A DNA stretch of 64,000 nucleotides from Chitinophagaceae bacterium PMP191F (GTDB lineage Bacteria > Bacteroidota > Bacteroidia > Chitinophagales > Chitinophagaceae): NCBI GenBank assembly GCA_001302245.1, contig LGYU01000007.1:1-64000 (forward strand), given 5' to 3'. Positions 27,473 to 35,495 of this stretch are shown piece by piece. How positions within the stretch are numbered: the stretch's first letter is position 1; each line of letters starts with the position of its first letter. A program made the translations under genes and the position numbers. The notes below the pieces were generated by a model that saw nothing but the letters and a program-made list of their open reading frames with translations, did no database searches and was not told the origin of the DNA.

Positions 27473-28636
27473 TTATAAATAAGACAACAGGTGCAACTTG
27501 CTTTTTGCTTTGTATTGTCCATACCAGTAGCAAGGGAAATAGAACAGACCAACCAGCAGCACCCAAACAATATAGGCACGCCATAAATCCGGTTGGTACC
27601 CGGATGGCCAGTCTTTAGATGGTGTAAAAGAAAGATTGACTGCTTTACCAAACGACAGATAGGTCCATAACCATGACGTGCAACTGATCACTGCAAGGTG
27701 CATGACAAAAAAGAACAGCGGTACCCGGCCGTATGTAACGAGGATTTTTTGCAGGGACGGTGAAGCCTTGTCCAGCAGCACCAGTAACAGGCATGCTATA
27801 CCAAGCGTTATGGAAAGGAACAGCAACGATGGAGGCGACTTTGTTACATTCATAAACGAAAGCACGGTATAAATGCTTCCCCGGTCCTGCGTACTCCAGG
27901 GAAATGGGTCGCCGTATACGTTTGAATATCTCAGTACTGCAAAAAGGATAAGGGCAGAGAGCCCTGCACGCAAAAATAAAGCGTTGCGTTTCTCCCGTGG
28001 GTAGGTAAACCATGAACCGATACAGTATCCAAGCAGCATCACGCCCACCCATGGCACTATTGTATAGGCAACAAGCACAGGCGGCCTGGCTATAAAAAAT
28101 GGAAAATTGTGCAGAAATGCGATCAGCATATTGCTGTCCGTTACCTGGCCAACAGGCGGAAGTGCATTGTGCCCGGCTATCATAGCCAGTGAAAGGAACA
28201 GTTGAAGCCACCGGGGTAACCAGATCAGGGCCGAAAGCAAGATCATAGAACACCCAATTGCCCAGATAACTTCCAGCAAGGTCATCTGGTATCCCTGTGT
28301 CAATATAAAACTGATGATAAAAATTTCAACAATGACCAGCCACAACCCACGTGTAAACAGGAACAAGCTGGTTTTTCTGAGATCTCCCACTTTTTTGGAA
28401 TAGAGATATACACTGACACCGGAAAGAAAAACAAATGTTGGCGCACAAATATGCGTAACCCAGCGGGTTGCAAAGAATGCTACAGAAGTCTGCTGCACAT
28501 CTGTAACACGAAAAGCCGTATAACTATAAAAATCACGAACATGGTCAAGGGCCATAATGATCATCACCAGGCCCCGCAATGCGTCAATGGTATTTAAACG
28601 ATTGGTGTCTTTATGTATAGCAGTGGTTTGTTGCAT
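27473..28636 (-). CDS. DUF1624/HGSNAT-like multi-pass acyltransferase-type membrane protein
   Basis: A 387-residue protein with about ten hydrophobic helices. The N-terminal RLNTIDALRGLVMIIMALDHVRD is the hallmark of the DUF1624/heparan-alpha-glucosaminide N-acetyltransferase-like family, and CAPTFVFLSGVSVYLYSKK follows as usual. The conserved VPWVGVMLLGYCIG segment is present. The family is thought to move acyl groups across membranes; activity here is inferred. Frame is intact and the length typical. Flanked on both sides by decayed genes, so it may belong to an accessory block. Confidence 0.85.
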   Translation of the reverse strand: MQQTTAIHKDTNRLNTIDALRGLVMIIMALDHVRDFYSYTAFRVTDVQQTSVAFFATRWVTHICAPTFVFLSGVSVYLYSKKVGDLRKTSLFLFTRGLWLVIVEIFIISFILTQGYQMTLLEVIWAIGCSMILLSALIWLPRWLQLFLSLAMIAGHNALPPVGQVTDSNMLIAFLHNFPFFIARPPVLVAYTIVPWVGVMLLGYCIGSWFTYPREKRNALFLRAGLSALILFAVLRYSNVYGDPFPWSTQDRGSIYTVLSFMNVTKSPPSLLFLSITLGIACLLLVLLDKASPSLQKILVTYGRVPLFFFVMHLAVISCTSWLWTYLSFGKAVNLSFTPSKDWPSGYQPDLWRAYIVWVLLVGLFYFPCYWYGQYKAKSKLHLLSYL

Positions 28637-28880
28637 ATTGAAAGGCGGATAGATTTGTGCTTAACAGAAGTGGTTACTGGTTCAATACAATATAAATATA
28701 AGCTTTAGCCGCTAAAAGGAGAAGCGGACTTGTGATATGCCCCAAGACAGCCGAGATGCCAGGGACGCAATGCTGTTGAGTTCGATCCGGCACATGATTT
28801 TTGCAGTTGTTTAGCGATTTTCAATGAGTTGGTATACTTTGAGCATAAGCAGCGCTCAACTTTAAGAAAAATGTTCTTTT

Positions 28881-29056
28881 ATGAAAAGCATTTCTCTTAT
28901 TATAACCTGTATCATTATAACATGCTATTCATGTAATGATAAGTTGCAAGACATTCATAATACATTTGGAACAGATAAAAAATATTGACAGGAAAGACCT
29001 TTATCCTGTAACTGTAGATCCTGTTTTTCAACTGAATGAAGACCGGTTCAATAGAT
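28881..29056 (+). pseudogene. Decayed small lipoprotein gene
   Basis: From ATG 28881 a 35-codon peptide shows a lipoprotein signal (SISLIITCIIITCYSC) and stops at 28988. The +1 frame continues without gap as NIDRKDLYPVTVDPVFQLNE to a stop at 29056, suggesting one frameshift in a longer lipoprotein gene. The rest up to 29195 holds no recognisable reading frame. No family recognised. Confidence 0.45.
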
Positions 29057-29195
29057 CGTGAATAAAGCAACTTATGAAAAACCTCTCCCGGGTATTTTCA
29101 GATCCTGGGCTGGTATCTCACCAGCCGGAATCAGCATTACTTAGTTCAATGATATTGATTGGTAACGGGGGATATCGGTATGTTAAGCCGGCTGT

Positions 29196-29378
29196 TTATT
29201 TCATATAAGCGTTAAGGGAAACAAGACCCGCGCAGATTGCCATTGATATTCCTAAAAATAATAATCCCACTTTTATTTTTCCGCTGTTTCTCTCTTTGAT
29301 GCCTGATATTATTGTTTCCAGGTGGTTGCCCAGCGCCATAATAGCAATAGGAGCCAGTATGATATTTGAAGCTGACAT
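29196..29378 (-). CDS. Small two-helix membrane protein, unknown
   Basis: A 60-residue peptide from ATG 29378 (MSASNIILAPIAIMALGNHL) with two hydrophobic helices (IILAPIAIMALG and KVGLLFLGISMAICAGLVSL) split by a basic loop. No family recognised. It is 107 bp downstream of the permease gene on the same strand. A longer in-frame start exists at 29429 but adds a polar tail. Confidence 0.5.
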   Translation of the reverse strand: MSASNIILAPIAIMALGNHLETIISGIKERNSGKIKVGLLFLGISMAICAGLVSLNAYMK

Positions 29379-29485
29379 AAAAGGTTTCCTCACTTCAAAT
29401 ATATGTACTGCAGGGCTCACCGGCAACAATATCTGGTATTTTCAACCATCTGTAACCGATATATTGTAAAATGTTTTTATCTGAA

Positions 29486-31879
29486 TTACTCACTACGCAA
29501 ACTTTTTACAGGGTTGGCTATGGCAGCTTTGATTGCCTGGAAACTTACTGTCACCAATGCCAGCAGAATAACCAGGGCTGCGGCAAATGAAAATATTCCC
29601 CAGCCGGGTGTAATGCGGTATGGATAATTCTGTAGCCATTTTTCAGTTGCCATCCATGCTATGGGAATGGCTATCAGTAACGCAATGATCACCAGTTTTA
29701 AGAAGTCTTTTGATAAAATAGTGACTACGCTGTTCACAGAAGCGCCTAACACTTTTCTTACACCAATTTCTTTAAAACGTTTTTCTGCTGTTAATACAGA
29801 CAAACCAAACAGCCCTATGCAGGAAACAAAAATGGTAATTACTGCACCAAACAGTATGATCTGCTGCCACCGCGCTTCAGCTTCATAGCTCCGGGCATTC
29901 TGCCTGTCCTTAAAATCGTAGGCATAAGCATCTAATGGAAATAACGACTTAAATGTGCGTTCAATTGTTTGCAGGCTGGCCACCTCGCTACCGGCTTTTA
30001 TTTTTATATAGTAAGTGCCGTAACTGTTGCGCGGGTCCATTGTAAACAACTGTGGTTCTATTTTGGACGTTACGGGCCGGAAATGATAATCACGTACCAC
30101 CCCTACTACGGTGCGTTTTTCGTTGTTGTCATAGAACGTTACCTGTTGCCCGACAGGCTGTTTCCATCCTGCCTGTTTTACAAATGCTTCGTTTACCAGA
30201 ACGGCATTGACAGAATCAGCCGAAAAATCTGCAGAAAAATTTCTTCCCTGTACAACGGGTATCTTCAGTGTCGGCAGAAACGAAGGATCAATTGTTTCCA
30301 GTGTAATGTTTATCGGTTGGTCATCGTTTATTTTAACCGTGTTACCCGCAAACCCGGTATTCTTCGGGGCTGCATCAATAATGTTGGGGTCTTTTAATAA
30401 AGATTGTTTCAGTAATGCCGCTTCATTGCGTGTCAGGTTCCATTTGTTCACAACCACAAGATCACTGTCGTTGTATCCCAATTGTTGTGTGGTCAGGAAT
30501 TTTAGTTGCGAAAAAATAGTAAGTGTAGCAATGATCAGGAAAGAAGCCAGGGTAAACTGAAAAACCACCAGTGATTTCTGCAGGTAGTTTTTTCCTGCCA
30601 GCGTAAATCTTTTGTACAGGGTTTCAACAGGATGATAACCTGATAGTACAACGGCAGGATACACACCCGCCAGCAGACCTGTCAGCAAAAACAACGCAAT
30701 ATACCCGGCAACCAGTTGTATATCCAACAGGTAAGACAGTGACAGCATCTTATTGGAAAGCTGGTTGAATGTTGGCAGTATCATCTGTACCAGCAGTATG
30801 GCAGTGATGAATGCAATGAAACACAGCAGATAAGATTCACTCAGAAATTGCAGGATCAGTTGATTGCGACCACTGCCTACTACTTTGCGTATGCCGATCT
30901 CTTTACTGCGCTTTACAGAACGGGCTACAGAAAGCGTGATAAAATTGATACACGCAATGAGTAATATGAAAATGGCAATGCCTGAAAGAATAAAAGAGAA
31001 AACTGGATTGCTTGATCTGTATAATGGTGTTTCAGCAGGAGCATCTTTACTTAAATGAATGTCTGTAATCGGCTGCAGGTAAAAGGAAATTCCCAGGTCC
31101 TTTACACCAAATTTTTCCTGGATTGCTTTGATGGCGTCATCAGCTTCTGATAAATACACCCGCTGCATTTTACTATTCATCTCTTTTATATCTGTCTGTG
31201 GGTTTAATACAACAAACGTATTCAGAAATGAATTGAACCAGTTTTCGGTATTGGCCATATCTTTTTTAGAGGCCACAAAAGGAAGCAGTATGCTAAACTG
31301 TATAGAAGAGTTTTGCGGACAATTTTTTGTTACGGCAGTCACTTTATAGGGAAAGAAGGTATTGCCATCTTTCACTAACATTAATTTGCCCACAGCATCC
31401 TTTGTATGGAACTGCTTCATGGCCATATCTTCTGAAAGCACTATGGAATGCGGCTCCTGTAAGGCACTTCGTTCATCTCCTGCTATGAAGGGAAAACTGA
31501 ATACAGAAAAGAAATTGGAGTCGGCGAAAAATACTTCCTGCGACCTGATATCAGTGCCGCTTTTGATGTCTTTCCATCCCATCTGGTAACGGACAAAGGT
31601 CTGGATCTCTGGAATATTGGCTGCAAATCGTGGCCCCTGCAAAAAACCGGTGTAACCACTTTTGCCAATATCGCCATTGGGACGTTTGATCTCCCTGTTG
31701 ACACGATACAGTTGTGGTGTGTTTTTATGAAACTTATCATAACTCACCTCATCCTTTACGTATAACATGATCAGGATGGCGCAGGCAAGGCCAAGACTTA
31801 ATCCTGCAATATTAATAAAGGAATAGATCCTGCTTCTCAGCAGGTTTCTCCAGGCTATCTTGAAGTAGTTTTTAAACAT
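29486..31879 (-). CDS. FtsX/MacB-type ABC transporter permease, duplicated core
   Basis: A 797-residue permease. It begins MFKNYFKIAWRNLLRSRIYS with TM1, a large periplasmic MacB_PCD-like domain, then three TMs including the EIGIRKVVGSGRNQLILQFL motif; the pattern repeats in the second half (KRFKEIGVRKVLGASVNSVV). Two complete MacB_PCD/FtsX modules are typical of Bacteroidota paralogues. No ATPase gene is adjacent; the ATPase must be encoded elsewhere. Such systems export or perform mechanotransmission at the envelope. The start 31879 gives the conserved N-terminus. Confidence 0.9.
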   Translation of the reverse strand: MFKNYFKIAWRNLLRSRIYSFINIAGLSLGLACAILIMLYVKDEVSYDKFHKNTPQLYRVNREIKRPNGDIGKSGYTGFLQGPRFAANIPEIQTFVRYQMGWKDIKSGTDIRSQEVFFADSNFFSVFSFPFIAGDERSALQEPHSIVLSEDMAMKQFHTKDAVGKLMLVKDGNTFFPYKVTAVTKNCPQNSSIQFSILLPFVASKKDMANTENWFNSFLNTFVVLNPQTDIKEMNSKMQRVYLSEADDAIKAIQEKFGVKDLGISFYLQPITDIHLSKDAPAETPLYRSSNPVFSFILSGIAIFILLIACINFITLSVARSVKRSKEIGIRKVVGSGRNQLILQFLSESYLLCFIAFITAILLVQMILPTFNQLSNKMLSLSYLLDIQLVAGYIALFLLTGLLAGVYPAVVLSGYHPVETLYKRFTLAGKNYLQKSLVVFQFTLASFLIIATLTIFSQLKFLTTQQLGYNDSDLVVVNKWNLTRNEAALLKQSLLKDPNIIDAAPKNTGFAGNTVKINDDQPINITLETIDPSFLPTLKIPVVQGRNFSADFSADSVNAVLVNEAFVKQAGWKQPVGQQVTFYDNNEKRTVVGVVRDYHFRPVTSKIEPQLFTMDPRNSYGTYYIKIKAGSEVASLQTIERTFKSLFPLDAYAYDFKDRQNARSYEAEARWQQIILFGAVITIFVSCIGLFGLSVLTAEKRFKEIGVRKVLGASVNSVVTILSKDFLKLVIIALLIAIPIAWMATEKWLQNYPYRITPGWGIFSFAAALVILLALVTVSFQAIKAAIANPVKSLRSE

Positions 31880-32135
31880 ACAATAATGCATTTGCTGTTG
31901 AGGATATCCGTCAATTGCTTCCGGTTTTACACCCAATTAAATGCCATTGCTATAACATGCTTGCAATCAGTTATTTAATAAAACTGAAATCAAGTATTTT
32001 GTCCGTTTCTGATACAATAGATGTACGCTAACAGCGGATATTACCCATCAGAACCCGTAGGAAGGCTGGTCCTGGTATAAATCAACAGTTCATGACCATG
32101 TATAACAACAGGGTTGCTGCATATCTGAAGTTATA

Positions 32136-32693
32136 TTACTGCTGCAGCTCCTTCATCTCCTGGTATTGATAAGTAGTGTCTTTAATAGCATCAGGAGGCT
32201 CCGGACCTGGGGCCGGTGACGTAAAAGATATTGTTCTTCCCGTGATCAACAGGCATACGATCAGTAATACAATCAATGACAGGGTAATAAAACGTTTGTT
32301 AACCTTGCGGTTTTTGGTCAATCCGGTATTCGTTGCTTTGGTGGAAGATACCGGCTCTTGCGGTATCGCATCGCCGGTGGTTACTGTAGCATTGAGCAGG
32401 TAGCCTTTGGTGGGAATAGTGCGGATACGGTTTTTGGGAGCATCGTCAAGAACTTTGCGGAGAAAGGAGATTGCCAGGTTTAATCCATCGTCGGCATTGC
32501 CATAATTATTCCAAACCTCGCGGATAATTTCATCGCGGGTAACCAGTTGACCGGGATGCGCAGCCAGTAACAACAACAGTTTCACCAGCCGGGGTTCCAG
32601 CCGCGTGGTAGTGCCGGTGGTAAGATCGGTTAATGTATGCATGACGGCATGTATACAAAACCGGCGATCTATTAAAAGTTCCTGCTTTTCCAT
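32136..32693 (-). CDS. Membrane-tethered winged-helix regulator (OmpR/CadC-type DNA-binding domain)
   Basis: A 185-residue protein. Residues about 10-105 form a trans_reg_C winged helix: LEPRLVKLLLLLAAHPGQLV, RDEIIREVWNNYGNADDG and LRKVLDDAPKNRIRTIPTKGY. A linker follows, then one membrane helix (FITLSLIVLLIVCLLITG, about 134-152) and only about 30 residues outside, ending QEMKELQQ. This is CadC/ToxR topology with almost no periplasmic sensor. It lies upstream of the FtsX-like permease, same strand, 256 bp apart, and may control it. Confidence 0.85.
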   Translation of the reverse strand: MEKQELLIDRRFCIHAVMHTLTDLTTGTTTRLEPRLVKLLLLLAAHPGQLVTRDEIIREVWNNYGNADDGLNLAISFLRKVLDDAPKNRIRTIPTKGYLLNATVTTGDAIPQEPVSSTKATNTGLTKNRKVNKRFITLSLIVLLIVCLLITGRTISFTSPAPGPEPPDAIKDTTYQYQEMKELQQ

Positions 32694-32825
32694 GTAAACA
32701 AATCTACACAAATCGGCATGTTGCGCAACAGTAACGCACAATCTTAAGCTTTTCTATAGGTTATCTAAATCATTACTATACAGGCATACAGCAAAAAGTA
32801 TCAGAATTTCATGCAAATAACAGCC

Positions 32826-33599
32826 ATGAAAAAATTATTGGTGCTGCTTTGCTGTCTGCCGGTACATCCAGGTTTTGCACAATCCGGCATACAACGGTAT
32901 GTTCGCCTCCACATGCAGTATTACCGGGAAAATGGAGAACGCTACCTGGGTGTCAGCCCGGAGCTTGTTACTACCGGCAATGATACTCTTGCCCGGGCTA
33001 TGACAAAATATCCCCGCAGGTTCCGGTATATATTGATGAATAAAACACGGTTCCAGGGCATTTATGAAAAATATTACCCGGATACAACGAAGATCAATCG
33101 TCTTTTTACCGACAGTCTTTCCATGGATGGTTCATTTATGCGTGCATTTGATCTGTTGAGTGCTCCTTTTACAGGAGTGAAATTGCCCGTAGCCAGGTTC
33201 AGCCGCGAACAGTTGATACAGGTGGCTGCCAGGTTTTTCTATTGCCAGTCGGTTCGACCGGATTCCAGTATAGCGTCTGCTATCTGTATAGGCAGAAATG
33301 GCCTGGAGAGGTTGAACGTATCGCCGGATCAGGCGGTGCTGGAAGCATTTTGTTTTGAAGCCATTTTCGAAAAATACTATACAGCGCCTGGTATAAAACA
33401 TCTGTTTGTTGCGCACTTTTTGTCTTCCGTTGAAGAAGGCAGCAGGCATTATCGTTACCTGTTTAAAGATAAAGAGCGCTACCTGCAAAGTGTCCGGGAA
33501 TATTGTTTTAAAAAAATAGAACAGAGCAGCGAGCTGGCAAATGCTTTACTGGATTATTATCAGGCTAACCGTAACAGCTTTGCTTTTGTGATCGGGTAA
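32826..33599 (+). CDS. Secreted or periplasmic protein, unknown function
   Basis: A 257-residue protein with signal peptide (KKLLVLLCCLPVHPGFAQS, start taken at ATG 32826). The mature part is helical and rich in Arg/Tyr: YVRLHMQYYRENGERYLGVS, then several amphipathic helices. No catalytic motif or known domain is recognised. It is divergent from the winged-helix regulator (132 bp between starts). Its last 35 bp overlap the 3' end of the minus-strand orphan. Confidence 0.65.
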   Translation: MKKLLVLLCCLPVHPGFAQSGIQRYVRLHMQYYRENGERYLGVSPELVTTGNDTLARAMTKYPRRFRYILMNKTRFQGIYEKYYPDTTKINRLFTDSLSMDGSFMRAFDLLSAPFTGVKLPVARFSREQLIQVAARFFYCQSVRPDSSIASAICIGRNGLERLNVSPDQAVLEAFCFEAIFEKYYTAPGIKHLFVAHFLSSVEEGSRHYRYLFKDKERYLQSVREYCFKKIEQSSELANALLDYYQANRNSFAFVIG

Positions 33600-34146
33600 G
33601 AACGATATATGCAGGAGACCTTGCCACACAAAGCCTGTTTTTACGTCTTTGTGTTTTTGCATGCCCACACACCTGCATGAAGCTGCTCGTTTTTACATTG
33701 CCAAAACGATACCATGATTCCGTAAATGATGGTGATTGAATGGGCATACTGCAGGATAGCTCCGGTGTGCCAGGAACCATGTCATGTTCCGCTGCTTTGA
33801 ATCCAATAGCTGCCAGGTATTGCCACAATGCTGTTTCAATTTCTCTGGCAGATTGTTCACGCATTCTCAATAACCGAGCACCCAGTCCTGTCATTTTGCG
33901 GTACAGGTAAAGTAGTCTCCATCCATCAGGTAATTGACGATATACTTTAGAAGCGATTTTTGATGCACGTCCCAGGCGTTCAGCATACTGCATGGTGATC
34001 CGGAAGGCAGCAGCCTTTTTTACCCGCTTGCGGGATAAGGTACTTTTTGTCCGTACGCATGGTATACCCCGCCAGTAATAAAACGTCAGGTTATGGTAGG
34101 TGCCCAGCAGTACAAGCTTTCGCGCATTGAAGGAATTGTGTTTCAT
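33565..34146 (-). CDS. Orphan basic protein (Chitinophaga-type hypothetical)
   Basis: A 193-residue protein from ATG 34146. The first about 120 residues (ARKLVLLGTYHNLTFYYWRG, then PCVRTKSTLSRKRVKK, AFRITMQYAERLGRASKIAS, YRKMTGLGARLLR) look like a conserved small basic family of Bacteroidota; function unknown. The C-terminal about 55 residues are irregular and read through a GTG-rich repeat-like stretch (33627-33656), ending inside the convergent gene, which suggests the natural stop was lost. An upstream in-frame extension to 34305 exists but looks non-coding. Confidence 0.55.
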   Translation of the reverse strand: MKHNSFNARKLVLLGTYHNLTFYYWRGIPCVRTKSTLSRKRVKKAAAFRITMQYAERLGRASKIASKVYRQLPDGWRLLYLYRKMTGLGARLLRMREQSAREIETALWQYLAAIGFKAAEHDMVPGTPELSCSMPIQSPSFTESWYRFGNVKTSSFMQVCGHAKTQRRKNRLCVARSPAYIVLTRSQKQSCYG

Positions 34147-35072
34147 GATGGTAAGTTGTGAGATGTGAATTAATACTGTTGAATTAAGCAAGACCGCATC
34201 GTGGCCGCCTTTTAACAGATGTATGCGTATTCGTTTTTCCGGCTCCGGTAAACGCCTTCGGTGTTTTACAGGAAGCTTCTGCCGGAACTGAATGCCACAA
34301 ATCAAATTGCTTTGCTATAAGCGGGCAGCTCCAAAACCCGGTTCAACGATATTGAATACCACAACAAATTTGTGTATTGGCGCAACACTTTCCAAACCAA
34401 CACTACCATTAATGCCGTTAGTGCCGATTTTGCCGGAAAAGCCGCTTATGCCACTTTCTACCTTGTGACTTTGAATCTTGTATCTTTCTCTGGGTCTTCT
34501 TTTATCTTCCTTCGGGTTAAAAGCGTATGAAGTAGGGGTTTGAACGGAAGAATGTATAAGAGATACAGCAGGATGGTTGGTTTTTTTGTTTGATTTTGGT
34601 TTAATGATACCCGAAGCAAAATTAAATATATCACTGACGGAACTGTCACTGAAGGGAGCCGGGATCCTTACACAGCAATCAGAACCCCCCTTTGCCCAGG
34701 TTTTGAAACAAGTACAACGGTTAAAGAAGACTTCGAAGGTAAAGAAAAGCAGGTGGTTTCTAGAATCGTACTGTTCATGGGCATAATAAAAGAGCAAAAT
34801 GTTCTTTTATCCGTTTTAAAACAGTCTTTTATTACTTCAGATGCACAAGTTGGGTTGAAAGATATTACCCGTTTTTTGACCTGCAATGGTTTTGAGAACT
34901 TCAGGCAGGATGACTACAAACACAAGCAATTGGGGCTAATTCTCGAAGACATGCATGAAGAGAATGTAATTGTGAATTCTGAACATTATTTTTCATTGAT
35001 AGTTTAAATAATCGGGAATTTGCCAGAGTAGTAATCGAATTGAATGAAGACCGACCTTTTATCTTCGTATCC
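34147..35072. other. Unresolved stretch, overlapping weak frames
   Basis: No convincing intact gene. On the plus strand a frame is open from about 34593 to 35007; from its only ATG (34792) it reads GIIKEQNVLLSVLKQSF then QVGLKDITRFLTCNGFENFR, which looks protein-like and may be the 3' end of a broken gene. A second plus frame (34607-34786) and a minus frame (34315-34797) overlap it. None matches a family I know. The tract resembles degraded coding DNA. Confidence 0.4.
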
Positions 35073-35402
35073 TCATGTATTACTACCACCTGAATGGGTA
35101 TGCTCTACCCGTGTTATGAACTGTACGCTGGTGCCTGGCCTGGCCAGTGACACTTCATTATAGCCCATCCCTTTCAGATCGTTTGACCAGAGTATTTCTC
35201 CGTCTGTGGCCCTGAGTGCATAAATACGTCCGCTGCAACCGGCAAATACCTGGTTGTCCTCTATTAATACACTTACGTCGCTGCCACGCGAGCCGCCCAA
35301 CATGCCATCACGCAGTTTGGTACGCCAGAGTTCTTGTCCGGTATTGGCATGAACAGCAGATACATAACCGTTGCAGCCAATAATGAGTATATCTTTTTGC
35401 AT
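35073..35402 (-). CDS. Small PQQ-binding-like beta-propeller fragment protein
   Basis: A 109-residue protein with no signal peptide, consisting of two PQQ-like propeller repeats: ILIIGCNGYVSAVHANTGQELWRTKL and VFAGCSGRIYALRATDGEIL-type blades, each with the AxxxxTGxxLW signature. Two blades cannot close a propeller, so it either oligomerises or is a remnant. It is 94 bp downstream of the NACHT gene on the same strand and could be co-transcribed. Confidence 0.65.
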   Translation of the reverse strand: MQKDILIIGCNGYVSAVHANTGQELWRTKLRDGMLGGSRGSDVSVLIEDNQVFAGCSGRIYALRATDGEILWSNDLKGMGYNEVSLARPGTSVQFITRVEHTHSGGSNT

Positions 35403-35495
35403 AATCGGGGGTTGATATTTTGCCGAATATAAACAAAAAGGAAATTGTTTTCAGTCGATATAACCAGGTATGCATGAACAATATTATCAGGCTAC

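Noticed and set aside
27645-28253. 202-codon minus-strand ORF
   Set aside because: It overlaps the intact DUF1624 gene in another frame and lacks a coherent pattern.
29074-29208. 44-codon plus ORF after the broken lipoprotein
   Set aside because: It overlaps the small membrane protein gene on the other strand and shows no signal or family pattern.
34315-34797. 160-codon minus-strand ORF as a gene
   Set aside because: Overlaps better-looking plus frames, has irregular composition and no start context; kept only within the unresolved tract.
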